A DNA stretch of 64,000 nucleotides from Thuidium tamariscinum (GCA_947034885.2 OX344753.2:23762347-23826346); one strand, 5' to 3'. Positions 25,427 to 38,000 are shown, counted from the stretch's first letter. Notes: generated by a model not told the origin, from the sequence alone. Numbers and translations: made by a program.

Positions 25427-27337
25427 TTAATCCCTATACGTCCCAAGGGACCAAAACTGTCCTCACATAGTTTCAAGTCCAATTCAAAGTGCAACTCTGG
25501 AAGGTCCAAGGCCATTTTTCGGTCAAAAACCACTCAAAACTGCCATTTTTGCTGCATTCATCCAAAAGAACAAAAAAAAAGGGGTTTTATGAAATCGAAC
25601 CATAAGATCTTGTACTTTGTTTGTCTAAGATAATGTGGTAAGAATTTCATGAAGTTAGATCATATAGATTGGAAGATATGAGCATTCAAAATTGGAAAAC
25701 ATAGTTTTTTTAAATACTATTGTACTATTTCAGATGACTTTGATTGCCATTTGTTGAACTTTTTTGCACTATAGACTTTGAATTAAAAAATTTATGTGTT
25801 TAAGAATTGAGTTGAAAGTCTAGGAATTTTTTTATTTTTTTAAATGCTTGATTTTAATTCTTTAAAAGATTATTAAGAAGAGGTAGGTCCAAGATTGAAA
25901 GAAAAATTAAATCGTTAATAGCTCTAAGATGGAATTGAAACACAATAATCCCAATGGTGAGATTGTTCTAGCAAGAAAATTTTACCTTGTCAAGCAATTA
26001 TTTTTGAAAAAATGTAAAAATTGCATTCAGAAATGAATTTTGTAAGTTATTTTTTCAAAAAGATGCTCAAACTACCCAAAAAACAAGATTGTTCATAAAT
26101 TTCACATAACTAATCCAAATGGAATGAATCAAAGCTTTACTTATAGACATAAATATAATGTCTAAGCTTACAAAATTAAAAAAACTAAATTTCAAGTTTT
26201 TGTGGATTTATTTTTCTGCCTGCCAAGTAAAATTTTTGGCTTTTTGTGGTATAAATTTTGCTCCTAGGCACCAATTCAAATAAAAAATTATATTCCCATG
26301 AAGATAATCAATTTTCCTATCTTATGAGAAAGTTTTGAAAAAATTCACTAAAAATTGAGGTCATTGGAACCTGCCCAAACTCCAAATTGTCCCCCGAGGG
26401 GACAATGGGCTTTTAGGGATTAAATTTTGTATCTAAGTCCAATTTCAATAAAACCTATTGGGAAAGTTGCGCAATTTCTTGTAGTTTTGGTGGAAAAATT
26501 TTCAAATCAATCCAACATGCATTGATTTTTTGACAGACATTCAAAGTTCACATGTTCAATTTGAGTTCACCAAACTACATTTGATGGCTGCAACTGTGGG
26601 GGCTTATATCCCCTTCACCCAATGTAAGTTCTTAATAAAATTTATCGGGTTTTGTTCCCCTTGAAGTCTAGTTATTGTGTTAAATCTTCATGTCAATCCA
26701 AATAGTTTAGAATATTTGGGAGCAATTCAAAGTTTGAAATCCCAATATTTTTTATTACAATCAACTTTTGTGGGTTGTTTCTTCTTCATATAGTGTCCAA
26801 TTGAAATCATTTTTAGGGAGAAAGTTGCACATATAAGTATAGTTTTGTGTGGTTAAAGTTTCATGTCAATCCAAGAAGCTAAAAGTGATTGAGAGGCATT
26901 TTGTAGAAGGAGGTTCATTTTAGATGTGTTTTTTGTAACTCTTTTTTGCTATTTTTGACATTTCAAAGTAATTTTGGTGACACTTGATACAATGAGTCAA
27001 TTGAATGATATTTCAAATTTTCACCAATGTGTTTGTATGTTAGTTTTGAATCACTTTATAGTTTAGAATTCTTTTTCATTTGAGTAGGTTTAGAAATCAA
27101 AATTCACCTTCATAAGTGTTTTTAGGAAAATTTAATAATTTTTTTTCAACACTAAAACATTATAATCTTACAATCTATTTGCAAATGACTTTCAAATATG
27201 ATTTACATCATTGACAACACATATCCTACAAGATTGTACAATTGAGATTAGTATGCCTTAGTCACATTTAGACTTGTAAGACTTCAAAAGCAATTATGTT
27301 TTTAAACCCAAAAATGTTGTGGGGCTTTTGGAGTTAA
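25427..27337 (+). mobile_element. TTAA-flanked non-autonomous element, family 3, interrupted
   Basis: The left end is TTAATCCCTATACG and the right end GGCTTTTGGAGTTAA. It matches the element at 16739-17719 on both sides of a roughly 930-bp insertion (25491-26423). The right TTAA at 27334-27337 is followed directly by CCCCTAAAGG, the terminus of a family 1 type end, so two element ends share one TTAA. No transposase frame is present. Confidence 0.7.
25491..26423 (-). mobile_element. TTAA-type element nested in the family 3 element
   Basis: The right end reads CTTTTAGGGATTAA and the left end is eroded (GCAACTCTGGAAGG against TTAACTCCTAAAGG). The left interior 'ccactcaaaactgccattt' resembles the reverse orientation of family 1. 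The family 3 element continues on both sides, showing later insertion at an internal TTAA-like site. Confidence 0.55.
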
Positions 27338-29875
27338 CCCCTAAAGGAGGTTGCCCCTCTTCATATGGTGACTAAACAAAGAAAGACTCAAAAATACAAA
27401 TGGCAGCTATTATAGCATAGCATATTGTTTAGGACTAATTTTTTTTTCATCCTTAGAAGAAACATAGGAGAGGTATATTTTGAAATTTGCATAATTTTTT
27501 AGTAAGAGGAAAATGATCAAAGATATTCTTGTATTCCATTTTAACAATAAAGGAAATCAAAATATAGTAGACCACATTGTGATTCCTACTTGCGTTAGGG
27601 GTGAATTAGAACAATATTTTTTTGTCTTGTAACCAAAATTAGGTTTTCCATGCATAAGGGTTAATAACCATAATATTATTCAACAATGAAGCATGGTATT
27701 TTTGGAAGTCATTAACATTTTAGGGGTGATTGCAAGAAACACTTGTACTATTTGTTGCGTTATCATGATTTTTTGGGGAGAACTTTAGAATTAGAAAATC
27801 AATTTTTGAATTTTTTTTAAAATATGACTAATGTATACAACTTTAAGATGAAGGTACCTAGAGAAGGATTTGCATAGAAAAATTCTCTAAGTAGAAGTAC
27901 TAGAAAAGTGCCAAGTCTCAAGATGGTCATTCATCAAAAAAATCACTAAAATAATATTTTATATGCTTCAAAATGCAAGCACAAAGAAGCTAACTTTGTA
28001 GACTTCCACACCACATAAAAATATCTTTAAAAAAAATTCCTTCCCTGGAGAGCTACAAGTCTACTAGAAGAGCATCTCATCCAAATTTTAGCTCAAAATT
28101 CATTTTTGGGGTACTAAATAGTGACTAAAAACCTCCAAACTAGCTAGTGTGACATTCGATCAAGGTCTATTTTTGGATAGTGAACTATTTTTGAAAATTA
28201 TAAAAAAATCAAATAAGGTTTTTGATAGTCATGACTACCTTCCCTACAAATAGTGAGTCAATTGAAGCCAAAATACAAAAGTTATGGCCAAAAAATAAAG
28301 TAATATGCAAGATGTGATGCAAAATAGTACAAATATTTCTTGAAATCACCCTTAGTTCATTTTTATTAATTAGTCATGCATCAAATCACTTCCTTCACTC
28401 AATTGGTAGTTTTTCATTTTATTTTTCAAAACCATGGAAGCCTATTTGGAACACTTTGCCTCTATTATTTAACTCTTAGCAAGAATTAGCCTAGGTCGAA
28501 TTCGTCCCTCAGATGCCAAAATCGAATTTCCGCATCAAATTCTCAAGAATCAACATCCCTTCAGACCATTCACAAGATGACAAGTGTCCCCTTTTCCACA
28601 AAAATGGCTTAATTTCTGCCGAATCTGACCTCCAGTAGGGTAGATTTGAGGTTGAAGAAAAAGTGTCATATTTTAACATCTTTATATTATGTGAGGACTC
28701 ATTATGTAACTCAGTCAGTCAACTGCTGTGCATCTTACAAGAAAAACAACTGCAGTCCAATAAGGGTCCAATTATCTGAACTTTCTGATCAGGCTGACAA
28801 TTCCCCAGACCAATCAACCAGTGAGGCCCAGAATTCTGTTGCCTGAGTGAGTTAAGTTAAGATAGCAGGTCTGGCTTCTTTTTAATAAGCTAAGCTACCC
28901 TTGATTTGGTGGAGAATTGATAAATCCACAGCAACTGAATACAGTATAATTTTATTATGGATGATGGTCAGATAAAATAAACAAATATTCTTTGTTTGAA
29001 TTCAAGGAAATTTCATAAAACGCAAGGGAAGAGTGAGCCATTTAGGATCTTGATGGAGCTTGTTCATGCCAACACTGCATTTTAGTTTTACAAAGAGAGG
29101 CTGCTAAAAATAAGCTAATTTTTATATTTAAAAAAGAGAGCATATGTAATAGTTCATATGGACTATCATATATGTACAGTAGTGGGTTTTTGTTTGGCTT
29201 TTTTGGCTTTTTCTTGTTTTAATTTCTGTTTTGTTAAAGGCCTCCCAGGCACAGCATGTACCTGAGGGGGGAGGGTAGCTGGGGGAGGTGGCAGGGACCA
29301 TCAGACAAAGATACACCACCATGGCACACTCTACCTTAGTAATTTAAGCTTCTTGTGATTCCATTTCCAAACAAAATATTGTCCCTTGCAGTAAAGGTAA
29401 TCCATTATTTGTGTTGAAAGAAAAATGAAATGAAATATTGGGTACGTGGTGAATGATCAATTTAACAGTGGGTACCGAAGGCCTTGTGATGAGATTGACA
29501 TTCAGTTGCAGACGTGACCGAAGGAAGTTGTGGCCTCATGGAGAGTCACAACAACAAGAAGTAGCCACAGACACCTTCAAGGACACTCACAAAGGCATCC
29601 ATGGCAGGCTCTCCGTAGCAACTGCTGAAAGAAAACTCTTCTTCTGACCAGCCCTGGTCATTCTCACCCAACCATGATAGCATCATGTATTGTAAACCCT
29701 TTCAAATCGGTGGTCGATTTGGGGGGAGGAGCCAGTTTTCTCCATTTTCAGGAATGTAAGTTAGTGCACAGGAGATTGCAAGCTGATTTCAGTTTTAGAC
29801 AATCCAATGTAAAGTACTTGGTGATAAACACCTCCTAAACTTTTTGGTAATTGATTGAACATTCTGATTTTCTGT
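27338..29875. other. Intergenic DNA, AT-rich then GC-richer after 28.5 kb
   Basis: A single family 1 type terminus (TTAACCCCTAAAGG at 27334) opens the stretch, but I could not find its partner. Only 60-70 codon frames occur. The 28.5-29.8 kb part has gene-island composition without an assignable exon chain. Confidence 0.45.
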
Positions 29876-29878
29876 TAA

Positions 29879-30016
29879 GGGGTGTTTCACACTATGGCCG
29901 TCCAAGTCGAGAGGCCATGGTTTTCTCAAATCGATTGGTGAAAATCATGGTTTCTCAAATCTGATTGGTGGAATCGATGGCCTCTCGACTTGGACAGCCA
30001 TAGTGTGAAACACCCC
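29879..30016. mobile_element. Tourist-like (PIF/Harbinger) MITE, looks intact
   Basis: A 138-bp element begins GGGGTGTTTCACACTATGGC and ends with its complement. It is flanked by TAA at 29876-29878 and 30017-30019, the 3-bp TAA/TTA duplication of PIF/Harbinger. The inverted arms match over about 40 bp with one mismatch. The centre holds two direct copies of a TCTCAAATC-GATTGGTG motif. The near-perfect arms imply a young insertion. Confidence 0.85.
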
Positions 30017-30170
30017 TAAGAGTAAATTCATTTTTGTTCCACTCAAAGCCAATCAAAATTCTCTACATCCATTCCTTGGGCACCTAGACCAAATATGCTC
30101 ATGATCCATCCACAATTTTGAAAATACTCTCAATTTGACCAGAAAATGGTCAACGAGACTTTAATCCCTA

Positions 30171-31106
30171 AACGTCCAAACTGCATTTTTTGGCCACATA
30201 GTGATTTCAGGCAACTCACTACAAATGCAGTTTTTATTTGTTTTCTTTGAAATTTTCACACAGCATGTGCCCAAAGAGTAGCTTCAAGGCCCAACAATTT
30301 TCATAGCTTTTGACTACATAATTAAAAATTTATTGTAAGATATGTAGTTTTCATTCCTCAGAAGACATTCCCGGCAAAAAAGAAACTTCTTTAAAAATGA
30401 TTTTCTTAAGAAACAAAAATTCGAAATTCATTAATTAGATTTTTATCTAAGTGGAAAGCTTTGAATCATTCCATTTTGATCAATGAGTCAAAAGTTATGA
30501 GGAGCTTTAGTTTGGGACAGTTTGCAACTAGGTATAGAATCTCTATACTACAAAAAAAATTTGAAATTCTTTATTTGATTCAATTTTTAATATTTTTGAA
30601 AAAATAAGAACTATATATATAGATTGTTTATTAAAACATTTTAACCATTGGGATTGGCATTTTCCAATTCCATAAATAAATTATTTATTATTTATTATTT
30701 TGGTTCATTTTCTACTTCTTTCTACTTACTATTTTTTTTCTATATGTTGTATAATTCCAAATGATTTGAATTTTTCTAAGCATGTAGCCAACTTGCTTTG
30801 AAAAATGAATTCAAAGATTAATCACCAATTTGAACTTTTTTTCATACAAATGTGACCTTATGAAGTACAACTTCCTGGATTTTTGCCAAGCGAAAAAATT
30901 TATATTTGTTGATTCAAATGATGATATCTTGCAATCTACATGGTGGAAAATTCTAGGATTTTTTCTACATCTTTTCAAACAAGTATACTATAAGATTATA
31001 GGGTTACATTTGTCAAAAAAAAATTCTAAGTTTTGGTACATGTATTAGAAATGGCAATTTTGGAGGAGTTTTGGTGAAAACATAGTCAAAAACATTTAGG
31101 AGTTAA
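30171..31106 (+). mobile_element. TTAA-flanked non-autonomous element, family 1
   Basis: The left end is TTAATCCCTAAACG and the right end CATTTAGGAGTTAA. The body is colinear with 3523-5060 without its Stowaway insertion: 'cattttttggc-acatag' near the left end, 'ggtgaaaacatagtc' near the right. Length is 936 bp with no coding frame. It faces the copy at 31191-32136 across an 84-bp spacer. Confidence 0.8.
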
Positions 31107-31190
31107 AGGGTTAACTCTTTCTCAAAACTCGTTTGCAAACTAGATAGAGTAAGATTCTAAGGCATGAATATTGTAAATGGTTAATCCTTT

Positions 31191-32136
31191 AAGGATTTTG
31201 ACTATGTTTTCACCAAAAAAATTCCAAAACTATCATTTCTAGTACAAGTACCAACTTTAAGAAGAAAAGAAAACATTTTTGGAGACATGTAATAATACGA
31301 TCTTGTAGTAAACTAGTTTGAAAAGATGTAGAAATTTTTATAGAATGTTCTACCTTGTAGATTGTAAGGTATGAGCGCTTGAATTAACAAATTTTATTTT
31401 ATTTAACCTTGCAAAAAACCAAGCAACTGCACTTCAAATGGTCACATTTGTATGAAAAAATGTCCAAAATGGTGGTTACTCTTTGGATTTGCTCTTCAAA
31501 GCAAGTTCACTATATGCTTGAAATTTTTCTAATCATTTCAAATTGTACAACATTTAGGAAAAAAATAATAAATAGAAAGAAAAAGACTATGATCCAAAAA
31601 ACTAAATTATTAACAATTTATTTACAAAATTGAAAAATGCCAATTCCAATGGTTGTAATGTTGTAATAAACACCCTACATGTAATTCTTTTTTTCCCAAA
31701 AAAATATCAAAAATTGAATTAAATAAAGGATTTCAAACTTTTTTTGTAAAGTAGAGACTCTATAACTACCTACAAACTACTTCAAACTAAAACTCTTCAT
31801 AACTTTTGACTCAATGATCAAAATAGAATGACTCAAATCTTTTCACTTAGATATAAATCTATAAAATCAATTTCAAACTTTTTTTTTTTTTTGAAGTAGT
31901 TTTTTAAGAAGTTTTTTTTGCTAAGTGGGTTGCTTGTTGAGCAATAAAAACTACATATCACACAATAATTTTTTAACTATGTAGACAAAAAATTATTTAA
32001 AAAAATTTGGGACTTAAAGGTACTCCTTGGAATTTTTTTAAAAAATTAAGAAAATAAAAATAAAACTCCATTTGTAGTGAGCTACTCAAAATCACTATGT
32101 TCACAAAAAAATGCAATTTGGTTCTTTACGGGTTAA
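31191..32136 (-). mobile_element. TTAA-flanked non-autonomous element, family 1, inverted partner
   Basis: The left end TTAATCCTTTAAGG runs into 'gactatgttttcaccaaaa', the complement of the family's right end. The right end is CTTTACGGGTTAA. It is 946 bp in the opposite orientation to the neighbouring copy, so the two form a large inverted repeat. No coding frame is present. Confidence 0.8.
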
Positions 32137-33300
32137 AATATGTATTTCATCCTCAGGACTTTGATGAGTTTAGATCATATATAAGAGCATTTGTACACCC
32201 TAACCTATATGGTTCTACACTACTCTACGCCAAACACACCTCTAAAATTAAATGTGCACCTCAATGACTATTTTTTTTTGTGAGAGTCCAATTCACCAAA
32301 TATTACAAGGTGTACTTGCTTCATTACATTGACTAAGAGAACATGAGCTTCCATTTTTGAATTGTTGAAATATAGTTCATACCTCACAAATGGGGCAAAA
32401 GGACAAAGAGACCATATAGAATGGCACATGAAAGACACACTAGTTTCCAATGCCCTCTTAATAATTTGAAGTAGCTGGGCATTTTTGGACGCTTTGCAAA
32501 TTTGTTGTAGAGCAATAAATCTACCTTCCCATGCTAACTCAATGAGTTTGCCCCCCCCCCTCATATGGAGGTGTAGGAATGCTCTAAACTCCTTGAATTG
32601 TTATTGGTTGCAATTGCTTTTCCTTTTTGCATTTATTAGTCCTTCAATAATTTTGAATAGAGAATTTTTCACATATTGAGACTATTTTATAATATGAATA
32701 TTTTTATATTATTATGCTATTCAAAGTATTGTAGAAAGGGAACATGCCTCTTCTTATTCAAAAATGGTATGTATTTGTATTATTTGTTTACTATAGAATA
32801 TTTGCAAAATTTCAACTATTTTAATCACTGTTTTTTTCTTTCAAATTCAATCAAAATCCCAATACTCTGACTTATAAAATTTTGGGTTTAAGAAAATTAG
32901 TCATGAATTTTCAAATATTGTTTGATTAAATTTTTCAATTAGTCTACTACATTACTAGCCAAAGTCTATCATAAGTTTATGGTATTGTTTTCTCAATATA
33001 GCACTTGTACCAAAACAAACTACAAGTGTGATATAGTCCTAAGTTGTTTTTTAAGGTAATTTTGTCAACAGTCCATTAAATAGTCATAAAAATGTCATAT
33101 CTCATAATGCAACCCCTCTTTCTAGATTTTTAGATTTGCAAAAAGTACACATTTGAGGATGTTACGGTGGGCATCATTGTTGACATAAAAACATGTGTTG
33201 CTACATTGGATGTCACCTAAAATCTGTCACCTAAAACATAGATTTCTTATAGTATCATGTAGTTTCCTTTGTTTGTGTGTTTGATGGCTTGAGGTGTTGT
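32137..33300. other. AT-rich intergenic DNA, nothing recognised
   Basis: A C10 run lies at 32551-32560. Frames are short (under 100 codons) with no recognisable domain. hAT terminal repeats were looked for and not found. Confidence 0.5.
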
Positions 33301-33309
33301 TGATAGGGG

Positions 33310-36300
33310 TTGTTTAGACGAAGGACTACAAATATAGGCATTGCTCTCATGGCGCCTCAATTGAAATTATCTGAATTTTTTTGTGTCAAAACCTTTGACT
33401 CCAACCAAAACACAAGCGGTATCAAGAAGTATGTAACTTCTAGCATCATCCATATGTCCAAAATGTGTTTAGAGGAGTTTGCGTTACATCTTGCACCTTA
33501 CAATTGTCCACCTTTGGAGATGACAAGGGACTTTCCAATTGCTTCCACTATGAATGACTACAATATTAATTTTGCAAGGAAGTGAATAAAAATTGTGGCA
33601 AAAATCAAGTGCAAGAAGACAAAGATCAACCCTAGTACAATCACCTATTGTTGGCAAGAAATGTAGGCATGTAAGTTTGCTTGAGTGAAGGTGAATTTTA
33701 TTCCAATGGTGATTTGGTTGGAGTTGTTTGTTGCAATTGCACAACTATCATGGGGAGGTACAAAGTCATGGTGCCAAAATTGGACAACTTGGAAAAACAT
33801 GAGGGCAAGCAGACCTACAAAGAAGATGGTGTCCCAAAACATCACTTGAAAAGGGCAACATTTTCGTCACGCGTGATAGCAAGTACACGCAATTGCGCAA
33901 ACTATGGGCCAGCTGGAAACATCAAGCACTATAATTGAACAGCTCCTTAGAGGTTTGGAAGGCGCTCGGGAAGGTGACATAAGAAAAAGGGAGTTCAATT
34001 CTCAACTTTGTTTCATATTCTTGTACATGGTTGTCCTATGTATGACTATAAACGTCAATAGCACTTGCTTTGGTAGCTTAAGGTAAAAAATCTCCCTCCA
34101 AAATATTGGTCCACAAGTACGGGATGAAAAATGAATGAATACTTGCATGGTCTTGTTATAGCGGCTCTCAAGATTGTTGTTTAATTTACCAACACCATGT
34201 CAATTAGTGTTGATGAGGTTTCAACCGTGGACAATACCACTTGGGTAGGCATCCATGTCTACGCAATGGAGGGTTGCCAGAAAGCAATGCTACACCTTTT
34301 ACACTTGTCTTGTGTTATGGAGAGTGGTACTGCAAACCATTTGATTGATATTATAATGCACGCTCTAATTGAGAAGGGGGATTTGACTTGTGAAGAAATA
34401 GCTTCAAAATTGATTTGTTTTGGTATCAACGGAGTTAGTACATTTGAAGGATTGAAGACAAGAATCACAACCTACATTTGTGAGAAGTAGGTGCCATTTC
34501 TAATTGGTGCTAGTTGTGTGAGTCATTGTTTGAACTTGGTTGTTGAGACAATGTCCAAATTTTCAATGGTGTCTCGACTAGAGGGCTTGTTCCAATCAAT
34601 TACTCCTACTTCTACCAAAGCAATAAGTAGCATACTGAGTTGGAGAGGCTAGCTGATCTCATGGAAACTAAAGAAAACAAGATGGTAAAAAATGTTGATA
34701 CTCATTGGATTTCAATGAGAAGTCTAGTTACAAGAATTTTGTCCAAGTATCAAGCCCTTTTGGTGAAAAGGGGGGTCCATATGACTACTACTCTTGGATA
34801 CAAACCACAAATTGGAGCTGTTGATAGCTTTGACATGTTGGCTAACATTGAGTTTCTTCTCTCACTAGTTGTCTTCATTCTTCTTGTGGATCTTGTGCAT
34901 TGCCTGATAAAACTTTCTTAGGCCCATGATATATTCAAGCGATTTCATGTTGGCAGTGAAGTTATGCTAGGTAGAACTTGTTTGAATGTTCTTCAATGGA
35001 ATCACAATATACAACAAGGCCGATTTCCAACACTACAATGAATTGATGTCTCTGTTGTGTAATGACATCCTTTGGCAACGGCGTGCACTTTTTGGAGAGA
35101 GTAGTATTTCCACTACAAGAAAATGGAGGTAAATGTGATGGCATAGTGACTTGCAATCACAAGCACCTTCCTTGTAATTGTAGGAAATGACTTCTATGTG
35201 ACTCTCCTTCTCTAATTTCAGGCTGTGGACATTAGAATCCATGATTGAATCATTTCCTAGTCATGGCCATGACTAGAGGATGAAAATGCAATGAAAACCA
35301 CACTTTGTAGAGGTGTTTTTATTAAACAATTCATTTATTTTACACTAGTAAAGGTCACAACGATATTTGGTCACTTAACTTCAACTAGTAAATGACTTTT
35401 TCTTCAGTGAAGAAAAGATGGATTTGGATGTTGCCTACATGGATTTTTTTGTGCTAATGTGTCCGTGTACAACTAGGGGTGATTTTTGACTAACTTCAAG
35501 GTGACTTTTTGAAAACTACTATGCAACTTCGAGGAAGTTGTGTTGTGGTGACCTAGCGAGTAGTCCTTTTCACACTAGAGAGTAAGAAATGTGAAGGAAT
35601 ACAACACAAATTAATTATTGTAACTAGCCTACATACGCAATTGAAGTGGATGGTTTAAGCCCTCAAGGGTGAATGATTTTTCAATGAGGGTTTTCAAAGA
35701 ATTGTGGTTTTCAATGACATTTTTTTGCACACAAATGTGCTTGAATTTATTAATTTCAATCATACAAATGTAAAGACTACTTTGTTTAATATACATCAAA
35801 TTAATTGTGGAAAATTTTGACTATTGGATATTTGGATTATAACAATTTTAGATGATCAACTTCATAGTCAAAAAGCACAAATTTTGGAGAAAGAAATTTG
35901 TAAAAGATGGATAATTCTTTTTTATCCCCTCCCCCCCCCCCCCACACACACAAATTGTCTTAGAATCTAAGGCAAATATAAGATTTTTCTATTTTTTATT
36001 TTTAAAATAAAAAACACTCTCAAATTTGTAATCATTTTTAAATAAAAGAAATAGAAAGCCAAAACTAACCAATTTAGATCTAACAAAAAATTTAAAAATT
36101 TAGATATGTGTAAATTTTTGAAATCAAACAACTGATATTTTTATCATATTGTTTGGAACATCTCTAAAAGAATTTGGAATCATTCTAATTATTTTGTGTT
36201 CTAAATCACATTAGATTGAATCTTTTATTTTTAAGATTGTTGAAACTAAAATTGTGAAAAAAATTCTCCAAATCAAAGCTTGTTCAAAGTTATAATGAGG

Positions 36301-36605
36301 GTTGACTGTGATACATCTCTTTTCTACATTAACCCGTCATCAAACTTTGGTGAAAGCTCTCTCAACCACAGCATTTGAATAAGCTAATATTTGAATATTT
36401 TAAACTTGCTGAAATATGGTGTTGGTTAATTTTGGGCTCAAAGGAAGATGAGAGATGTTTCTCTACTCTAAAATTCCTAAAATCTTGCCAAAAGAATAGG
36501 TTAGAGAAATATTTGCCCCTTGATGTGCGCATGTTGGCTAGAAGTACTTTTCACTTGACAATTTCCCTTAGAAGGACACAATTGAGTCATAGAAAAGTGC
36601 CATGA
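33310..36605 (+). pseudogene. Decayed hAT-superfamily transposase gene
   Basis: Four open blocks in changing frames carry the domains of a hAT transposase in order. A BED-like zinc finger at 33681-33938 has CCNC followed by a His-containing LEKHEGK segment. An RNase H-like part at 34197-34490 starts ISVDEVSTVDNTTWVGIHVY and continues past a stop into the LNLVVETMSKF segment. A block at 34640-34921 contains LADLMETKENKM and THWISMRSL. The C-terminal dimerisation region at 36375-36605 contains LGSKEDERCFSTLKFLKS. Stops and frame changes separate the blocks, and about 1 kb between 35.25 and 36.37 kb shows no homology, so the gene cannot make a working enzyme. Terminal repeats and the 8-bp duplication were not identified. 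Confidence 0.85.
35926..35955. repeat. C-run followed by (CA)n
   Basis: A run of 13 C (35931-35943) passes into ACACACACACA inside the decayed hAT region. Confidence 0.9.
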
Positions 36606-37201
36606 AGTTTGATTAGTAAAGGGACATGTGAAGCAACTGTAGACAAATAGGAACACTAAAGCAGTATCTTCCAAACATCATTTGATTTTTTTTAGATTTC
36701 ATGAGGTTAAGCTAGCTCTTCAACTCAAGTTTAACCTGACTTTAAGTTTTAGAAGTGGTACTTGTCATTAATTAGACAACGACTTGGTGAACTAGCCTGA
36801 TCCAACAACAATGCTCACTCGAGTGGTGACTTGGCCACTTGGTTTTCACTCGGTTGGGGGAATTCTTTACTACAGGAGTTCTTCATCATGGGACTGTGGT
36901 GGAGCAACGAAAATGCAAGACAATGACATCAACATGGAGTGGGTGACATGTTTGGTTTTTTATTAACTTTCTAATTTGTCTTGTGTGTTTTATGGTGTGG
37001 CAAACATTGATATTGCAAATTGGGGCAGTCTTAGAGGGTTCAATTCTCTTGTCAATGAAATGCTTTTTACTAGTTTGTGGCTCTTACATGTCTTAGTTTT
37101 CACTATTAGTTTCATTTTATTTTGAATGACACTGTAAGAAGACAATTATGTTATTCATTGTTTGCATCTGTAAATGATCAAGTTTATTTTGGTTACCCCT
37201 T
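36606..37201. other. Intergenic DNA, nothing recognised
   Basis: The 3' flank of the hAT remnant. No terminus of the element and no gene were identified. Confidence 0.5.
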
Positions 37202-37573
37202 CTACACAATATTGCAAGAATGCAACACATTGTTATAATACTTAGCAATTGCAAGCATTGACAAAGTAGAATTTAGCTTCTTGTCTTCCATGTAATCAAC
37301 CCCCATGTCACAAATTTCAGCGTACCATTCAAAAGAGTTTATATGAAATTTGATATTTCTCATGCCAGTTTTTTTGCCCGGGCTCCACAAATGGAAGTAA
37401 GTGTCGCAACAGCTCCACGGTACAACACAGTAATAACCCTCAAGCGATTTTGAGAAAATAGGTTCTGGGCAGTGGGTTTTTTCTGGCGATTTGGAGCAAA
37501 ATTGCACCAAATTTTTTGGCATGGCACCAAGCCTATAGAAAATAAACATTAAAATTTTGGATGAAATCACCAA
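37202..37573 (-). CDS. Hypothetical 123-residue frame partly inside dispersed repeat R2
   Basis: A 123-codon ATG frame with a protein-like, Cys- and aromatic-rich composition (segments PWSCCDTYFHLWSPGKK and FEWYAEICDMGVDYMEDKK). The first 25-30 codons lie in repeat R2. The copy of R2 at 47.4-47.7 kb has a related open stretch on its plus strand (similar spacing of Leu-Val-Gln / Cys-Asn-Phe, then Lys-Asn-Pro). Two related frames in two repeat copies suggest a transposon-borne coding segment. No domain was recognised, and no partner exons are evident. Confidence 0.3.
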   Translation of the reverse strand: MVISSKILMFIFYRLGAMPKNLVQFCSKSPEKTHCPEPIFSKSLEGYYCVVPWSCCDTYFHLWSPGKKTGMRNIKFHINSFEWYAEICDMGVDYMEDKKLNSTLSMLAIAKYYNNVLHSCNIV

Positions 37574-37760
37574 TATACTTCAATTTTTTTTAAATAATGG
37601 ATGAAATTGCCAAATAATGGATGAAAAGAGAATGATATATATGTATTATATCCTAATATGATATTTTTCTATCCAATATACGAGTGAATGATGAGATTTG
37701 GAGCTCCACAATAAAATGAAGTATCACCACTGCGGCACTTCATAAGAAATGAAAAAAACA
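37485..37760 (-). repeat. Dispersed repeat R2, copy
   Basis: Reverse complement of 47430-47715: shared landmarks are 'gcaccaaatt', 'ggatgaaattgccaaataat', 'gatatttttctatccaata' and 'gatttggagctccacaataa'. A third partial copy is at 1455-1630. Confidence 0.65.
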
Positions 37761-37784
37761 AACTGGTTCTGGGATCTGGCTGGC

Positions 37785-38000
37785 TGGTTTGTATTTGTTT
37801 TTTTTGTTTTTTTGAAACAAATGAAACAGAATTCCATTGCCATAAAAATAAAAATAAGATCTCGCCCTGTGCTGTGCCCCGGTGGTCTTGCTGTCTTTGG
37901 CCGCTAGTTTCGTCTGTGTTTGCCTTTAGTCTGTCGTGTCCTCTCCCCCCAGGCCACCTGTGGCTGGGGGTTGTTATTTTATTTCCTGCAATGAAATCCC
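37785..38000 (-). repeat. SINE-like repeat, copy 2
   Basis: Minus-strand unit of about 215 bp ending GGCAATGGAATTCTGTTTCA plus TTTGTTTC and an A-rich tail. An inner GCCACAGGTGGCCTGGGG tract corresponds to that of copy 1. A short 'aaatgaaacgggatttcattgc' tract at its far edge looks like another copy of the 3' module, so composite or tandem copies are likely. Confidence 0.55.
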
